A stretch of 64,000 nt of DNA from Schaalia hyovaginalis (GCF_014208035.1 NZ_JACHMK010000001.1:434001-498000), one strand, 5' to 3'. Positions 19,397 through 28,418 are shown, counted from the stretch's first letter. Notes: generated by a model from the sequence alone, not told the origin. Numbers and translations: made by a program.

Positions 19397-20160
19397 GGGC
19401 GTTCTCCTCGGGTCGGCGCGGGCAGATCGACGTCGCCCGCGGTGATGGTGAGGCGCCGCCCTCGGGCGTCGAGGGCGAGGAGGGCGCCGTCGGCGGCGAG
19501 GCCGTCGGGGAGGATCGGCAGGGGCGGGCGTCCGGGGAGGCGGACCGTCGTCCATTCGCCGAAGGGGAGGAGTCGGGAGGCGCAGGCCTCGTGCCAGGAG
19601 GAGGGGTCGGCGGCGAGGAGGCGGGCGAGGGCGGTGATGATCGCGGGGAGGATCGATTCGCGCGCTTCGGAGGGGGTCTCGCCTTCGAGGAGGGGGACTG
19701 CTCCGGCGCCTTCGCCCGCGCTTTCAGGCGCCGTCTCGAGGTTGACTCCGATGCCGACGCCGATCCGGTGGAGGCCGGTGGCCGGGTCGGTTCCGAGGTG
19801 CTCGCAGAGGATCCCCGCGGCTTTGCGGCCGTCGATGAGGACGTCGTTCGGCCATTTGAGGAGCGGGGAGGCGCCGCGCGCCTCGAGGGCCCGGGCGACT
19901 GCGATCCCGGCGAGGAGGGGCGTCCAGGTCAGGTGGTGTTCGGCGCTCTCGACGAGGATCGCCGTGAGGATCGAGGAGGAGGCGTCCTCCCATCGGCGGC
20001 CCGAGCGCCCGCGGCCCGCGTTCTGGTGGTCGACGAGGATCGTCGTGAAGGGGGCGAGTCGTTCCTCGGCTTCGGCGCGGGCGAGGACGGCGAGGGCGGA
20101 ATCGACCTCGCCGAAGCGGCGGAGCGCGAAGGGGGCGGGGGAGTCGGGGGCGGTGTTCAT
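19393..20160 (-). CDS. birA: Biotin-[acetyl-CoA-carboxylase] ligase BirA
   Basis: A 255-residue biotin protein ligase that attaches biotin to the carrier lysine of the carboxylase encoded next. The family motif GRGRSGRRWED (biotinyl-AMP loop) is at about residues 48-58, followed by LKWPNDVLIDGRKAAGIL and IGVGIGVNL. There is no N-terminal DNA-binding winged helix, so it is a monofunctional ligase rather than the repressor type. ATG 20160 has AGGGTGG upstream, and the stop overlaps accA (ATGA). It is first in the fatty acid operon, downstream of two adjacent palindromes. Confidence 0.94.
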   Translation of the reverse strand: MNTAPDSPAPFALRRFGEVDSALAVLARAEAEERLAPFTTILVDHQNAGRGRSGRRWEDASSSILTAILVESAEHHLTWTPLLAGIAVARALEARGASPLLKWPNDVLIDGRKAAGILCEHLGTDPATGLHRIGVGIGVNLETAPESAGEGAGAVPLLEGETPSEARESILPAIITALARLLAADPSSWHEACASRLLPFGEWTTVRLPGRPPLPILPDGLAADGALLALDARGRRLTITAGDVDLPAPTRGERP

Positions 20161-20196
20161 CGGATCCCACCCTGGGGCGCGTCGCGGGGGCGCGCG

Positions 20197-20228
20197 AATA
20201 CGGTTCCGTATTTTCGGCGGGATCCCGC
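20197..20228. promoter_or_regulatory. Two adjacent palindromes upstream of birA-fas operon
   Basis: AATACGG-TT-CCGTATT (20197-20212, perfect 7-bp arms) is followed 4 bp later by the perfect 12-bp palindrome GCGGGATCCCGC (20217-20228). They lie 37-68 bp before the birA start in the operon's promoter region. The first has the form of a TetR operator, and a TetR gene sits just upstream. The assignment is inferred. Confidence 0.5.
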
Positions 20229-20317
20229 GAAAAAGTTCAGCATTTGAGCTACCGCGGAATCTCAAGGAGTGGGAGGCGCTGAATGGGATCTGCTCCCCTG
20301 CGCGCCCGCGCCCCCGT

Positions 20318-21040
20318 TCAGCTGCGCGGGCGCGAGGAGGCGTAGAGGATCGTGAGGACGACCTCGAGGATCTCGCGCGCCGCGGAGGACTTCGCCCCGG
20401 CTCGCGGGGCCGATGATGCGTCCTCCTCGGAGCCTCGGGTCCGCTCGTCGGCCCCGACCCGTTCGGAGGCGGAGAGCCTCCAGCCCGCGATCGCCGAGGC
20501 GCGCAGGACGACGCCGATCACCGAGTGCGTGAGGGCCCGGCGCGAGGAGACGAGTTCGCGGCCCGCCGCCGAGAGGATCGTCACGAGGACCAGGCCGAGT
20601 TCGTCGACGAATTCCTCGTTGATGGCGCTGAAGCGCTCCGCCCATTCGGGGTCGCGGATCGAGCGGAGGATGAGCTCGGAGTGGAGGAGGTAGAGGTCCC
20701 GCTCGACGCCGATCGCGTCGAGCGCCTCGAAGAGGAGGTTCTCCATGAGGAGCGCCTCGGAGTCGCGGTCCCCGCCCGCTCGGGCGGGCGCGGCTTCATC
20801 GCCCGGGGCGCTCCAGCGCTCGACGGTCGCGCGGAGGCGCTTGATGAGGCCGGTGTACTCCTCCTCGGCGAGGGCTGCGAGGAGGGAGTCCTTCGAGGAG
20901 AAGTTCGAGTAGAAGGCCCCGCGGGTGAAGCCGGCGGCTTTGCAGATGTGCTCGAGAGAGGTCGCCTCCATGCCCTCGTTGATGATGATCCGGCGCGCGG
21001 CTTCGATGAGCCGGTCCTGGGTCTGAAGTCGATTGCCCAT
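20318..21040 (-). CDS. TetR/AcrR family transcriptional regulator (possible fas operon regulator)
   Basis: A 240-residue TetR regulator. The N-terminal HTH is clear: RLIEAARRIIINEGMEATSLE, HICKAAGFTRGAFYSNFSSK. The C-terminal ligand-binding part has no recognisable specific family and ends in a Ser/Arg/Glu-rich stretch. ATG 21040 is preceded by a G-rich stretch. It lies on the same strand 158 bp upstream of birA, with palindromes in between, so it could control the fatty acid operon in the way the TetR protein FasR does in corynebacteria. This is a positional inference only. Confidence 0.85.
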   Translation of the reverse strand: MGNRLQTQDRLIEAARRIIINEGMEATSLEHICKAAGFTRGAFYSNFSSKDSLLAALAEEEYTGLIKRLRATVERWSAPGDEAAPARAGGDRDSEALLMENLLFEALDAIGVERDLYLLHSELILRSIRDPEWAERFSAINEEFVDELGLVLVTILSAAGRELVSSRRALTHSVIGVVLRASAIAGWRLSASERVGADERTRGSEEDASSAPRAGAKSSAAREILEVVLTILYASSRPRS

Positions 21041-21238
21041 GGAATCCCCCTCGGATCGGTGCTGCTCGTCGTGTTGATCGTAGAGTCCCGTCGCGGGCTC
21101 CGCCCGGGCTCGGTCCGCGCGGCGGCGCCGACCCCTCGATCCGCCCCGGCCGGGCTGTTCCCGATCACGGGTGGGTCTGAGGCTTTCTGCTCGTCATCAG
21201 CGGCCCTTCCGGGAGGCGGCGGGCCTCCCGGTGCGCTT

Positions 21239-21913
21239 TCAGGGCGCCGCCCAGAATCGATCGATGCGCTCTTGCAGATAGGGGGTCAAAAGGTCGATGA
21301 AGCGCTCGCGCGGCATGGAGGCGATCGGTTCGAGCTTGACGATGTAGCGCATCGACGCGATCCCGTACATGGTGCCCAGGGTGAGGGCGATCTGCTCGCC
21401 GAATCGCTCGTCCGCTCCGAGGTAGTCGCCGACGAGGTCGATGATCTCGGTGCGGATGTACGTGCGGAAGCGGCGTGAGGTCGCGGCATCCGTCAGCAGC
21501 GCGCGCATCAGGGCGAAGAGGGTGTCCGCCGTGAGCTTCTCCTCGTAGATCGAGATCCCGTATTCGAGGAGGCGCCGGGCCGCGCCCTCGGGGCCCGGGG
21601 CGAGCAGGCGAATGACTTCGGCCGCGGGGTCGAGGGGCAGGTCCATGCACGCGCGGAAGAGTTTCTGCTTGGAGCCGAAGTAGTAGGAGACGAGGGCGGG
21701 GTCGCATTCGGCGCGCCGGGCGATGGCGCGAACCGTCGCCCCGTCGTATCCGCGCTCGATGAACTCCTCGCGGGCGGCGGTGAGAATCCGGGAACGGACT
21801 TCGCCCCGGGCGGCGGCGGGTCCTCTGTGGCTCGAGCCGGAGGCGCGCTTCTTCGAGGTGCCCGCGCTTCGAGACGTCGCTCGCTTCTGAGAGTCGGCGG
21901 CGATTTCCGTCAT
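21239..21913 (-). CDS. TetR/AcrR family transcriptional regulator
   Basis: A 224-residue TetR protein with a basic, Ser/Arg-rich N-terminal tail of about 38 residues, then the HTH: SRILTAAREEFIERGYDGATVR, with CDPALVSYYFGSKQKLF as the recognition part. The C-terminal part resembles the TetR_C class that follows the PALVSYYF-type HTH. ATG 21913 has AGGAG about 12 nt upstream. It is divergent from the large dehydratase activase gene (190 bp between starts), so it may regulate that gene; this is inferred. Confidence 0.85.
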   Translation of the reverse strand: MTEIAADSQKRATSRSAGTSKKRASGSSHRGPAAARGEVRSRILTAAREEFIERGYDGATVRAIARRAECDPALVSYYFGSKQKLFRACMDLPLDPAAEVIRLLAPGPEGAARRLLEYGISIYEEKLTADTLFALMRALLTDAATSRRFRTYIRTEIIDLVGDYLGADERFGEQIALTLGTMYGIASMRYIVKLEPIASMPRERFIDLLTPYLQERIDRFWAAP

Positions 21914-22102
21914 CTGGGTCTTCTCCTAATGGCTGCACCTGGTTTCCACGCGCGGGCTGTTCCGCCCTCGTCCCCATTGTCGTCGGAATCCGTGCGTTGC
22001 GCTTGATTCCGCGCCTTGGGCGAAGTGACGATCCATGATCTCACTGTATTTTCATCACTCTGGAAATTCCTGCTCGCCCCTCCTAATTTCACGAATGTGG
22101 AA

Positions 22103-25100
22103 ATGATGCGAGAAGGCCTCGGCCCGAGCCTGCGGACGACCACCGCGAAACGACCCCCCGATCACCCCTGCCCCCTCGGCATCGACGTGGGATCGACAAC
22201 GGTGAAGGCCGTCCTCCTCGACGCCGACACCATCCTCTTCGCCGACTACCGCCGCCACAACGCCGACGTCCGCGCCGAACTCGGCAGGCTCCTCGCCGAT
22301 ATCGAAGCCGAGTACCCCGGTCTCGAGGTCCGCGCCGCGATCACCGGCTCCGGCGGTCTCGCTGCGGCCCGCGCCATGGGCATCCCCTTCGTCCAGGAGG
22401 TCATCGCCGGCACCGAATCCGCCAAGCGCCTCCACCCCGAGGCCGACGTCATCATCGAGCTCGGCGGCGAGGACGCCAAGCTCACCTACCTCCACCCCAC
22501 GCCCGAACAACGGATGAACGGCACCTGCGCGGGCGGGACCGGCGCATTCATCGACCAGATGGCGACCCTGCTCAAGACCGACGCCTCCGGCCTCGACGAC
22601 CTCGCCGCCAATCACACGCAGCTCTACCCGATCGCCTCCCGATGCGGCGTCTTCGCCAAATCCGACCTCCAGCCCCTCATCAACCAGGGCGCCGCCCACT
22701 CCGACCTCGCCGCCTCGATCTTCACCTCCGTCGCCACCCAGACCATCGCGGGCCTGGCGAACGGACGGCCGATCCGCGGCACCGTGATGTTCCTCGGGGG
22801 CCCGCTCCACTTCCTCCCGCAGCTCCGCGCCGCCTACCGGGCCCTCCTGCCCAAGGCCGACGCCTTCATCACGCCCGAGAACGCCCAGCTCTACGTCGCG
22901 ATCGGCGCAGCGCTCCTCGCCGAGCGCGACCACCGCCGCGTCCTCGCCGCCGCTTCCCCCGAGCCCTCCGTTCACGAGGGCGGGGCCGGCGGGACTGCGG
23001 GAGGCGCGACGAAGACCGATTCCGCCCGCCCCCTGCTCTCCCTCATCGATTCCCTCAAGACCGCGACGATCATCGCCGAATCCCCCCGCATGCGCCCCCT
23101 CTTCGCCAGCGAGGCCGAACGCGCCGAATTCACCGAGCGCCACGGCGCCGAGGTCATCGAGAAGGCCGACATCTCCCAGGCCCAGGGGCGCTGCTGGCTC
23201 GGCGTCGACGCCGGATCGACGACCATCAAAGCCGTCCTCATCGACGAATTCGACCGCATCGTCTTCACCCACTACGCCTCGAACGAGGGCGACCCCGTCG
23301 CCGCGGCCGTCGAGATCGTCAAGCGCGTCCGCTCCGAACTGCCCGCGGGCGCCGTCATCGGCCGCGCCTGCGCGACCGGCTACGGCGAGAACCTCGTCAC
23401 CGCGGCCCTGACGATGGACGAGGGCGAGATCGAGACGATGGCCCACTTCCGCGCCGCCGAGCACATCGCGCCCGGCGTCACCTCGGTGATCGACATCGGC
23501 GGCCAGGACATGAAGTACCTGCGCATCCGCGATCGCGCGGTCGATTCGATCAGCGTGAACGAAGCCTGCTCCTCGGGCTGCGGCTCCTTCCTCCAAACCT
23601 TCGCCGAGACGATGGGGGTCGACGTCCGCACCTTCGCGAAGGCCGCGATGGACTCGAGCTCGCCCGTCGACCTCGGCACCCGCTGCACGGTCTTCATGAA
23701 CTCCTCCGTCAAGCAGGCCCAGAAGGAGGGCGCCGACGTCCGCGACATCTCCGCGGGCCTGTCCTACTCGGTCGTGCGCAACGCCCTCTACAAGGTCATC
23801 AAGCTCAAGGATCCCTCCGACCTCGGCGAGCGCGTCGTCGTCCAGGGCGGCACCTTCCTCAACGACTCCGTCCTGCGCGCCTTCGAGCTCCTCACCGGGC
23901 GCGAGGTCGTCCGCCCCGACATCGCCGGCCTCATGGGCGCCTACGGGGCCGCCCTCACCGCGCGCATGCACGACTCGGGGCAGGGCGAGTCGACCCTGGC
24001 GCGCATCGAGGACCTCGAGTCCTTCTGCGTCGAGACGACCCGCAAGACCTGCCGCCTGTGCCAGAACCACTGCCGGATGACGATCTCGACCTTCTCCAAC
24101 GGCGAGCGCTCCGTGTCCGGCAACCGCTGCGAGCGCGGCGCCTCCCTCGAGCGCATCCCCAAGAAGTCCGAACTGCCGAACATGTTCGACTGGAAGTACA
24201 AGCGGATCTTCGGTTACCGGCGCCTCACGGAGGCGAAGGCCTTCCGCGGCGACATCGGCGTGCCCCGCGTCCTCGGCATGTACGAGAACTACCCCTTCTG
24301 GTTCACCATGCTCACGAAGCTCGGCTTCCGCGTCATGGTCTCGGGCCGCTCCAACCACGAGCTCTTCGAGACCGGCATGGAGTCCATCCCCTCGGAGAAC
24401 GTCTGCTACCCGGCCAAACTCGTCCACGGGCACATCGAGTCCCTCCTCGACAAGGGGATCCGGACGATCTTCTACCCCTGCGTGAACTACGAGCAGGAAT
24501 CGACCGGCGCGGACAACCACTTCAACTGCCCCGTCGTCGCGACCTACCCCGAGGTCATCCGCAACAACATGGAGCGCCTGAACGAGCCGGGCGTGAAGTT
24601 CATCAGCCCCTTCGTCAACCTCGGCAACCGCGACTACCTGCCCGCCCACCTCGTGAGAACCTTCGCCGAGTACGGCTACGAGATCCCGCTGGAGGAGATG
24701 AGGGCCGCACTCGACGCCGCCTGGGACGAGGACGCGGCGGTGAAACGCGAGATCAGGGAGAAGGGCGAGGAGTCCATCGCCTGGATGCGCGCCCACGGGG
24801 TCCGCGGCATCGTCCTCGCCGGGCGCCCCTACCACCTCGACCCCGAGATCAACCACGGCATCCCCGAGGTCATCGTCGGCCTCGGCATGGGCGTCCTCAC
24901 CGAGGACGCGGTCGTCGACGGCCGCCTCGAGCGGCCCCTGCGCGTGCGCGACCAGTGGAGCTACCACTCGCGCCTCTACGAGGCCGCCGCCCGTGTCGGC
25001 GACGAGCCCGACCTCGAGCTCGTCCAGCTCAACTCCTTCGGCTGCGGCGTCGACGCGATCACCGCCGACCAGGTCCAGGAGATCCTCGAGGGCCGCGGCG

Positions 25101-26773
25101 ACGTCCACACGGTGCTGAAGATCGACGAGGTCTCCAACCTCGGCGCCGCGAAGATCCGGCTGCGTTCGCTCGATGCGGCCGTCGCTGAAAGGGCCTCCGT
25201 CTCCGAGCGCATCGACACCGCCCTCGTCGATCCCGCCGAAGCGGCCGCCGCGGCCGAAGGCGAAGGCGTCGCCGCCGGGCACATCCACCCGCGTGCGGTC
25301 TTCACGAAGGAGATGTTCGACGCCGGCTATGAGATCCTCGCCCCCCAGATGGCGCCGATCCAGTTCCGCCTCGTCATGCCCGTCCTCAGACGGGCCGGGT
25401 TCAGGGTCCGACTCCTCGAGCGCACGAGTCGCGACACCATGGAGACCGGCCTGAAATTCGTCAACAATGACGCCTGCTACCCGGCGATCGTCGTCATCGG
25501 CCAGCTCATCGACGAGTTCGTCTCCGGGCGCGCCGATCCGGACCGCACCGCCGTCGGCATCACGCAGACCGGCGGCATGTGCCGTGCGACGAACTACGCG
25601 GCCCTGCTGCGCAAGGGTCTGCGCGACGCCGGGTACCCGCAGGTGCCCGTCATCGCGCTGTCGGTCCAAGGGCTCGAGGACAATCCCGGGTTCCGGACGA
25701 CCCTGCCGATGCTCCACAAGGCGATTCAGGCGATCGTCATCGGCGACGCCCTCCAGTCGATGCTCCTGCGCGTCCGCCCCTACGAGGCGGTGCCGGGATC
25801 GGCGATGGCCCTCTACCGGCGCTGGGATGCGATCTGGCAGGAGTGGCTCCAGACCGGGGCGTCGGCGACTTTCGGGAAACGGCTGGGCTACTCGCGCCTC
25901 ATCGCCGAATGCGTCGAGGAGTTCGACGCCCTCGAGCTCCTCGACATCCCCCGCAAGCCCAGGGTCGGTCTCGTCGGCGAGATCCTCGTGAAGTTCCACC
26001 CGGATGCGAACAACCACGCCGTCGACGTCATCGAGTCCGAAGGCTGTGAGGCGGAGCTGCCCGGCCTCATGCAGTTCTTCCACAACTCGGTCGCGACTTC
26101 GCAATGGGACAGGGAGAACCTCGGGATCAACGGGCGGGGCCTAAGGCTCTTGCCGCTCGCGCTGTGGGCGATGCTCCAGTACGAGAAACCCGTGAAGAGG
26201 GCCTTCGCGGCGACGGGCGGCAAGTTCGAGCCGCACCGCGACGTGCGCGACATGGCCGCGCGCTCTCAGGAGATCGCCCGCCTCGGCAACCAGGCCGGCG
26301 AGGGCTGGTACCTCACGGCCGAGATGGTCGACATGATCGAGCACGGCTGTCCGAACATCATCTGCGCCCAGCCCTTCGCCTGCCTGCCGAACCACATCGT
26401 CGGCAAGGGCATGTTCCGGGCCCTGCGCACCCGCTACCCGGAGGCGAACATCGTCGCCGTCGACTACGACCCGGGCGCGTCCGAGGTCAATCAGCTCAAC
26501 CGCATCAAGCTCATGCTCTCCACGGCGATCGAGCGCCGCAACGACACCGGGGATGCGGGCGGGGTCCTGCAGCTCCACGCTTCCGCCTGCGCGGGGGACG
26601 AGGGCGGGACAGCGGTGGGCGAGGGCGAGGGGCCGGAGCCCTCGGCCTGCGGCTGCGGGGGCGTCCGCTCCTCGTCGCCCTGCGGCGGCGCTTCAGGGGA
26701 GGAGGGGGCTCGTCGGCCCGTCGAGCTCGGAATGCCGAGCCTGCCCGGGCGACGGGGGATCGCTTTGCGCTGA
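22103..26773 (+). CDS. Large 2-hydroxyacyl-CoA dehydratase activase-like protein (BadF/HgdC type, duplicated)
   Basis: A protein of about 1556 residues. Two ASKHA ATPase modules are visible: module 1 with GIDVGSTTVKAVLLD and NGTCAGGTGAF (Cys near 141); module 2 with GVDAGSTTIKAVLIDE, DIGGQDMKYL and NEACSSGCGSF (Cys about 489 and 493), the cysteines bridging a [4Fe-4S] cluster in HgdC-like activases. Next come CRLCQNHC near 650, then long domains like the CoA-substrate-enzyme activase (DUF2229) and HgdB-like families, and a Cys/Gly-rich tail. In known systems the activase drives ATP-dependent electron transfer into an oxygen-sensitive dehydratase. No dehydratase subunit genes are adjacent. The start is ATG 22103 or 22106. 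A TetR gene is divergent. Confidence 0.85.
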   Translation: MMREGLGPSLRTTTAKRPPDHPCPLGIDVGSTTVKAVLLDADTILFADYRRHNADVRAELGRLLADIEAEYPGLEVRAAITGSGGLAAARAMGIPFVQEVIAGTESAKRLHPEADVIIELGGEDAKLTYLHPTPEQRMNGTCAGGTGAFIDQMATLLKTDASGLDDLAANHTQLYPIASRCGVFAKSDLQPLINQGAAHSDLAASIFTSVATQTIAGLANGRPIRGTVMFLGGPLHFLPQLRAAYRALLPKADAFITPENAQLYVAIGAALLAERDHRRVLAAASPEPSVHEGGAGGTAGGATKTDSARPLLSLIDSLKTATIIAESPRMRPLFASEAERAEFTERHGAEVIEKADISQAQGRCWLGVDAGSTTIKAVLIDEFDRIVFTHYASNEGDPVAAAVEIVKRVRSELPAGAVIGRACATGYGENLVTAALTMDEGEIETMAHFRAAEHIAPGVTSVIDIGGQDMKYLRIRDRAVDSISVNEACSSGCGSFLQTFAETMGVDVRTFAKAAMDSSSPVDLGTRCTVFMNSSVKQAQKEGADVRDISAGLSYSVVRNALYKVIKLKDPSDLGERVVVQGGTFLNDSVLRAFELLTGREVVRPDIAGLMGAYGAALTARMHDSGQGESTLARIEDLESFCVETTRKTCRLCQNHCRMTISTFSNGERSVSGNRCERGASLERIPKKSELPNMFDWKYKRIFGYRRLTEAKAFRGDIGVPRVLGMYENYPFWFTMLTKLGFRVMVSGRSNHELFETGMESIPSENVCYPAKLVHGHIESLLDKGIRTIFYPCVNYEQESTGADNHFNCPVVATYPEVIRNNMERLNEPGVKFISPFVNLGNRDYLPAHLVRTFAEYGYEIPLEEMRAALDAAWDEDAAVKREIREKGEESIAWMRAHGVRGIVLAGRPYHLDPEINHGIPEVIVGLGMGVLTEDAVVDGRLERPLRVRDQWSYHSRLYEAAARVGDEPDLELVQLNSFGCGVDAITADQVQEILEGRGDVHTVLKIDEVSNLGAAKIRLRSLDAAVAERASVSERIDTALVDPAEAAAAAEGEGVAAGHIHPRAVFTKEMFDAGYEILAPQMAPIQFRLVMPVLRRAGFRVRLLERTSRDTMETGLKFVNNDACYPAIVVIGQLIDEFVSGRADPDRTAVGITQTGGMCRATNYAALLRKGLRDAGYPQVPVIALSVQGLEDNPGFRTTLPMLHKAIQAIVIGDALQSMLLRVRPYEAVPGSAMALYRRWDAIWQEWLQTGASATFGKRLGYSRLIAECVEEFDALELLDIPRKPRVGLVGEILVKFHPDANNHAVDVIESEGCEAELPGLMQFFHNSVATSQWDRENLGINGRGLRLLPLALWAMLQYEKPVKRAFAATGGKFEPHRDVRDMAARSQEIARLGNQAGEGWYLTAEMVDMIEHGCPNIICAQPFACLPNHIVGKGMFRALRTRYPEANIVAVDYDPGASEVNQLNRIKLMLSTAIERRNDTGDAGGVLQLHASACAGDEGGTAVGEGEGPEPSACGCGGVRSSSPCGGASGEEGARRPVELGMPSLPGRRGIALR

Positions 26774-26899
26774 CTTGCGCGGGGGCTCATGCGGGCGCGT
26801 CGCGACGCCGCCTGCCGACGGATGGCGATGTGGGACGGATCGCAATGAGCTGATCGAATTGGCGAGCTCGGTGGCGGGGGCGCTATACTCGTTCCCACT

Positions 26900-26986
26900 G
26901 GTAGCGTGTCCGAGCGGCCGAAGGTGCAGCACTCGAAATGCTGTGTGGTGTCACAGCCACCCTGGGTTCAAATCCCAGCGCTACCG
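26900..26986 (+). tRNA. serU: tRNA-Ser (anticodon CGA)
   Basis: An 87-nt class II tRNA. The acceptor stem is GGTAGCG (26900-26906) with CGCTACC (26979-26985), the anticodon loop ACTCGAAAT, a long variable arm, and a T-arm with GGTTCAAATCC. CCA is encoded at 26987-26989. Its 3' end is the left attachment repeat of an integrated element. Confidence 0.95.
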
Positions 26987-26995
26987 CCACGGTTT
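26967..26995 (+). repeat. attL core repeat (tRNA-Ser 3' end)
   Basis: 29 bp identical to 33326-33354, covering the T-loop to just past CCA. Similarity continues with a few mismatches for about 25 bp, through the tRNA terminator hairpin. Confidence 0.9.
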
Positions 26996-27032
26996 GCCCC
27001 GTGATTCCAACGAAAAGTCGGAGTCGCGGGGC
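26996..27032 (+). terminator. Terminator-like hairpin after tRNA-Ser
   Basis: A 12-bp stem (CCCCGTGATTCC with GGAGTCGCGGGG, allowing G-U pairs) directly after the tRNA, followed by AAATTTG. This copy probably came in with the element; a slightly different copy follows attR. Confidence 0.5.
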
Positions 27033-27054
27033 AAATTTGTATAGCGCGGGCGCC

Positions 27055-27084
27055 CGTCGGGTACACACGGGGTACACGGCGCGC
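27055..27084 (+). repeat. Subterminal repeat, left copy (candidate integrase arm site)
   Basis: 30 bp matching 33175-33204 with one mismatch. It contains GGGTACAC twice in tandem with 10-11 bp periodicity. It lies 60 bp inside attL. Confidence 0.6.
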
Positions 27085-27780
27085 TGGGAATGACTCCGAG
27101 ACGCTGCACGACTCGGAAGGTCTCGCCCTGCTCCTCGAACTTGATCCGCTCACCCTCTCCCGCCACGGTCACCACTACAAGGACCCCGCCCGTCGCTCCT
27201 TCCTCGAGGTCGTCGGAGTGAGCGACCGTGATGGCGGGACCGTCGAGGTGGCCGGCAGTGCTCCTCTCCCCCGACACTAGGGGGCGCGCGTGAGGGAAGG
27301 GCGCTGCGTCAATCTGACTGACACCCTCCGGGCTGGGAAGCAGACACAGTGCCTCCCGGCCCGGAGGGGCCTTCACGCGGATGACGCCTCTTCGTTGATG
27401 ACGGCGCAAGCGAATAAGCGTTACGTGCCCTCCCTTTAGCCCGTGAGTATGGCCCGGGCTGTTTCACCTGTTCACAGCCTGTTCAACCGCGCTCGTGGGT
27501 CCTCTGTGTGTGGAGGTCGCTATGCCTCGTGGAGCGCGAGGCAGGTGGGGGGAGGGGGATACCCCGGGGCACCCACACCCGACCGCTACGCGTATGCGCC
27601 CTCGGACTGTGTACGGGTTTTCGGGATTCGGTACCGTGCCGTCCTGTGTGCGTGCGTGCGTGTGAGGGTGGGTGTTGGGGCTTCATGTGTTGGGGCAACG
27701 CGAGCACTGGGGAGGGGCCTTGGGATCGCGAAACATCTGCGCGGGCCGTCACGATGGGGTTCCACTATTTGGAAACCCCT

Positions 27781-27824
27781 CAGAGGAGGGGGTCCACACT
27801 GAACGTGGACCCCCTGCGCCTCTG
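27781..27824. repeat. Long cruciform (16-bp interrupted stem)
   Basis: The inner stem GGGGGTCCAC/GTGGACCCCC (27788-27797 and 27805-27814, 7-nt loop) is extended by CAGAGG/CCTCTG (27781-27786 and 27819-27824). There is no T-run on either side, so it is not a typical intrinsic terminator. It could be an origin or transfer structure. Confidence 0.6.
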
Positions 27825-28105
27825 ATGGTGGGTGAGTGGTGGCCCATTTCGGGCCGATAGGGGCGCTCGCGGGCCCGCTGTGGGCGTCGCGTGAGGGCGG
27901 GTGAGTTTGTGGTGATCTGCGCGCATGGGAGCGCTGGCGGGTGTGTGGGCGAAAATTTTGAACCCTGCGCGCATTTTTCAGTTTTCACCGGCGGTCCGGA
28001 GTCATTGTGCCTGGGGTTCCCCCCTGGGATGTGCGGGTGAATGGATGTGACTCAGAATCATCCCATCCCCGACGCGCCCACTGCCCTGGGGTGGGCACAA
28101 TCCGC

Positions 28106-28357
28106 CTACTCGATTGGCTGTCGCGTCCCGTGGTGTGCCGTCCAGCGTTTGCGGTCGCGCGTGTACTCCTTGAGGGCGGTTGCTAAGCGTTCGGCGTCCT
28201 CGAGGTCGCGCACGACGATGCTCGGGATGTGGAGTGCGGGCCCGGCTTGTTCCCACTCGTCGAGAGTGTGGGCGGTCGGCCCGGTGATCGTAAGGTCGTG
28301 GCCTTCAATGGTCGCGACGATGCGCGCGCCGGGGGCTGGCCGGTGAATGACTGACAT
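28106..28357 (-). CDS. Hypothetical protein of integrated element
   Basis: An 83-residue unknown protein starting at ATG 28357, with a weak AAGGAT site. The composition is soluble and charged; the C-terminal half VVRDLEDAERLATALKEY looks helical, ending in a basic tail. It is the last gene of the element on this strand, 279 bp after the ATPase gene. An 18-bp repeat (28338-28355 and 28401-28418) makes the peptide SVIHRPA occur twice if the longer open frame upstream is read, so the start may be further upstream. No known family was recognised. Confidence 0.5.
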   Translation of the reverse strand: MSVIHRPAPGARIVATIEGHDLTITGPTAHTLDEWEQAGPALHIPSIVVRDLEDAERLATALKEYTRDRKRWTAHHGTRQPIE

Positions 28358-28418
28358 GGGAGGGTGATCCTTTCTCCCTGGTGGCGTATCCGCGAGCGCG
28401 GGCCGGTGAATGACTGAC
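28338..28418. repeat. 18-bp direct repeat at start of small element gene
   Basis: GGCCGGTGAATGACTGAC occurs at 28338-28355 and 28401-28418. A perfect 8-bp hairpin TTTTCCGA/TCGGAAAA follows at 28419-28440. Confidence 0.6.

Larger units (their letters stand above)
27033..28105. other. Gene-poor left end of the tRNA-Ser element
   Basis: About 1.1 kb with no confident gene. It contains a copy of a 30-bp subterminal repeat (27055-27084), a 7-bp stem hairpin with TGCCTCG/CGAGGCA arms (27523-27543) and a long cruciform at 27781-27824. An open frame on the minus strand over 26981-27409 has coding-like base use but runs through the attachment site and resembles nothing; I leave it as doubtful. A transfer or replication start region is possible but unproven. 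Confidence 0.45.

Noticed and set aside
22055..26104. A minus-strand frame of about 1350 codons opposite the activase gene
   Set aside because: Low-complexity, Asp/Gly/Val-rich shadow with no motifs; the plus strand has clear ATPase and cysteine motifs.
27443..27825. Overlapping short frames on both strands in the left end of the tRNA-Ser element
   Set aside because: Cys/Val/Gly-rich or Pro/Thr/His-rich shadows without motifs or ribosome sites; the region is more likely noncoding.
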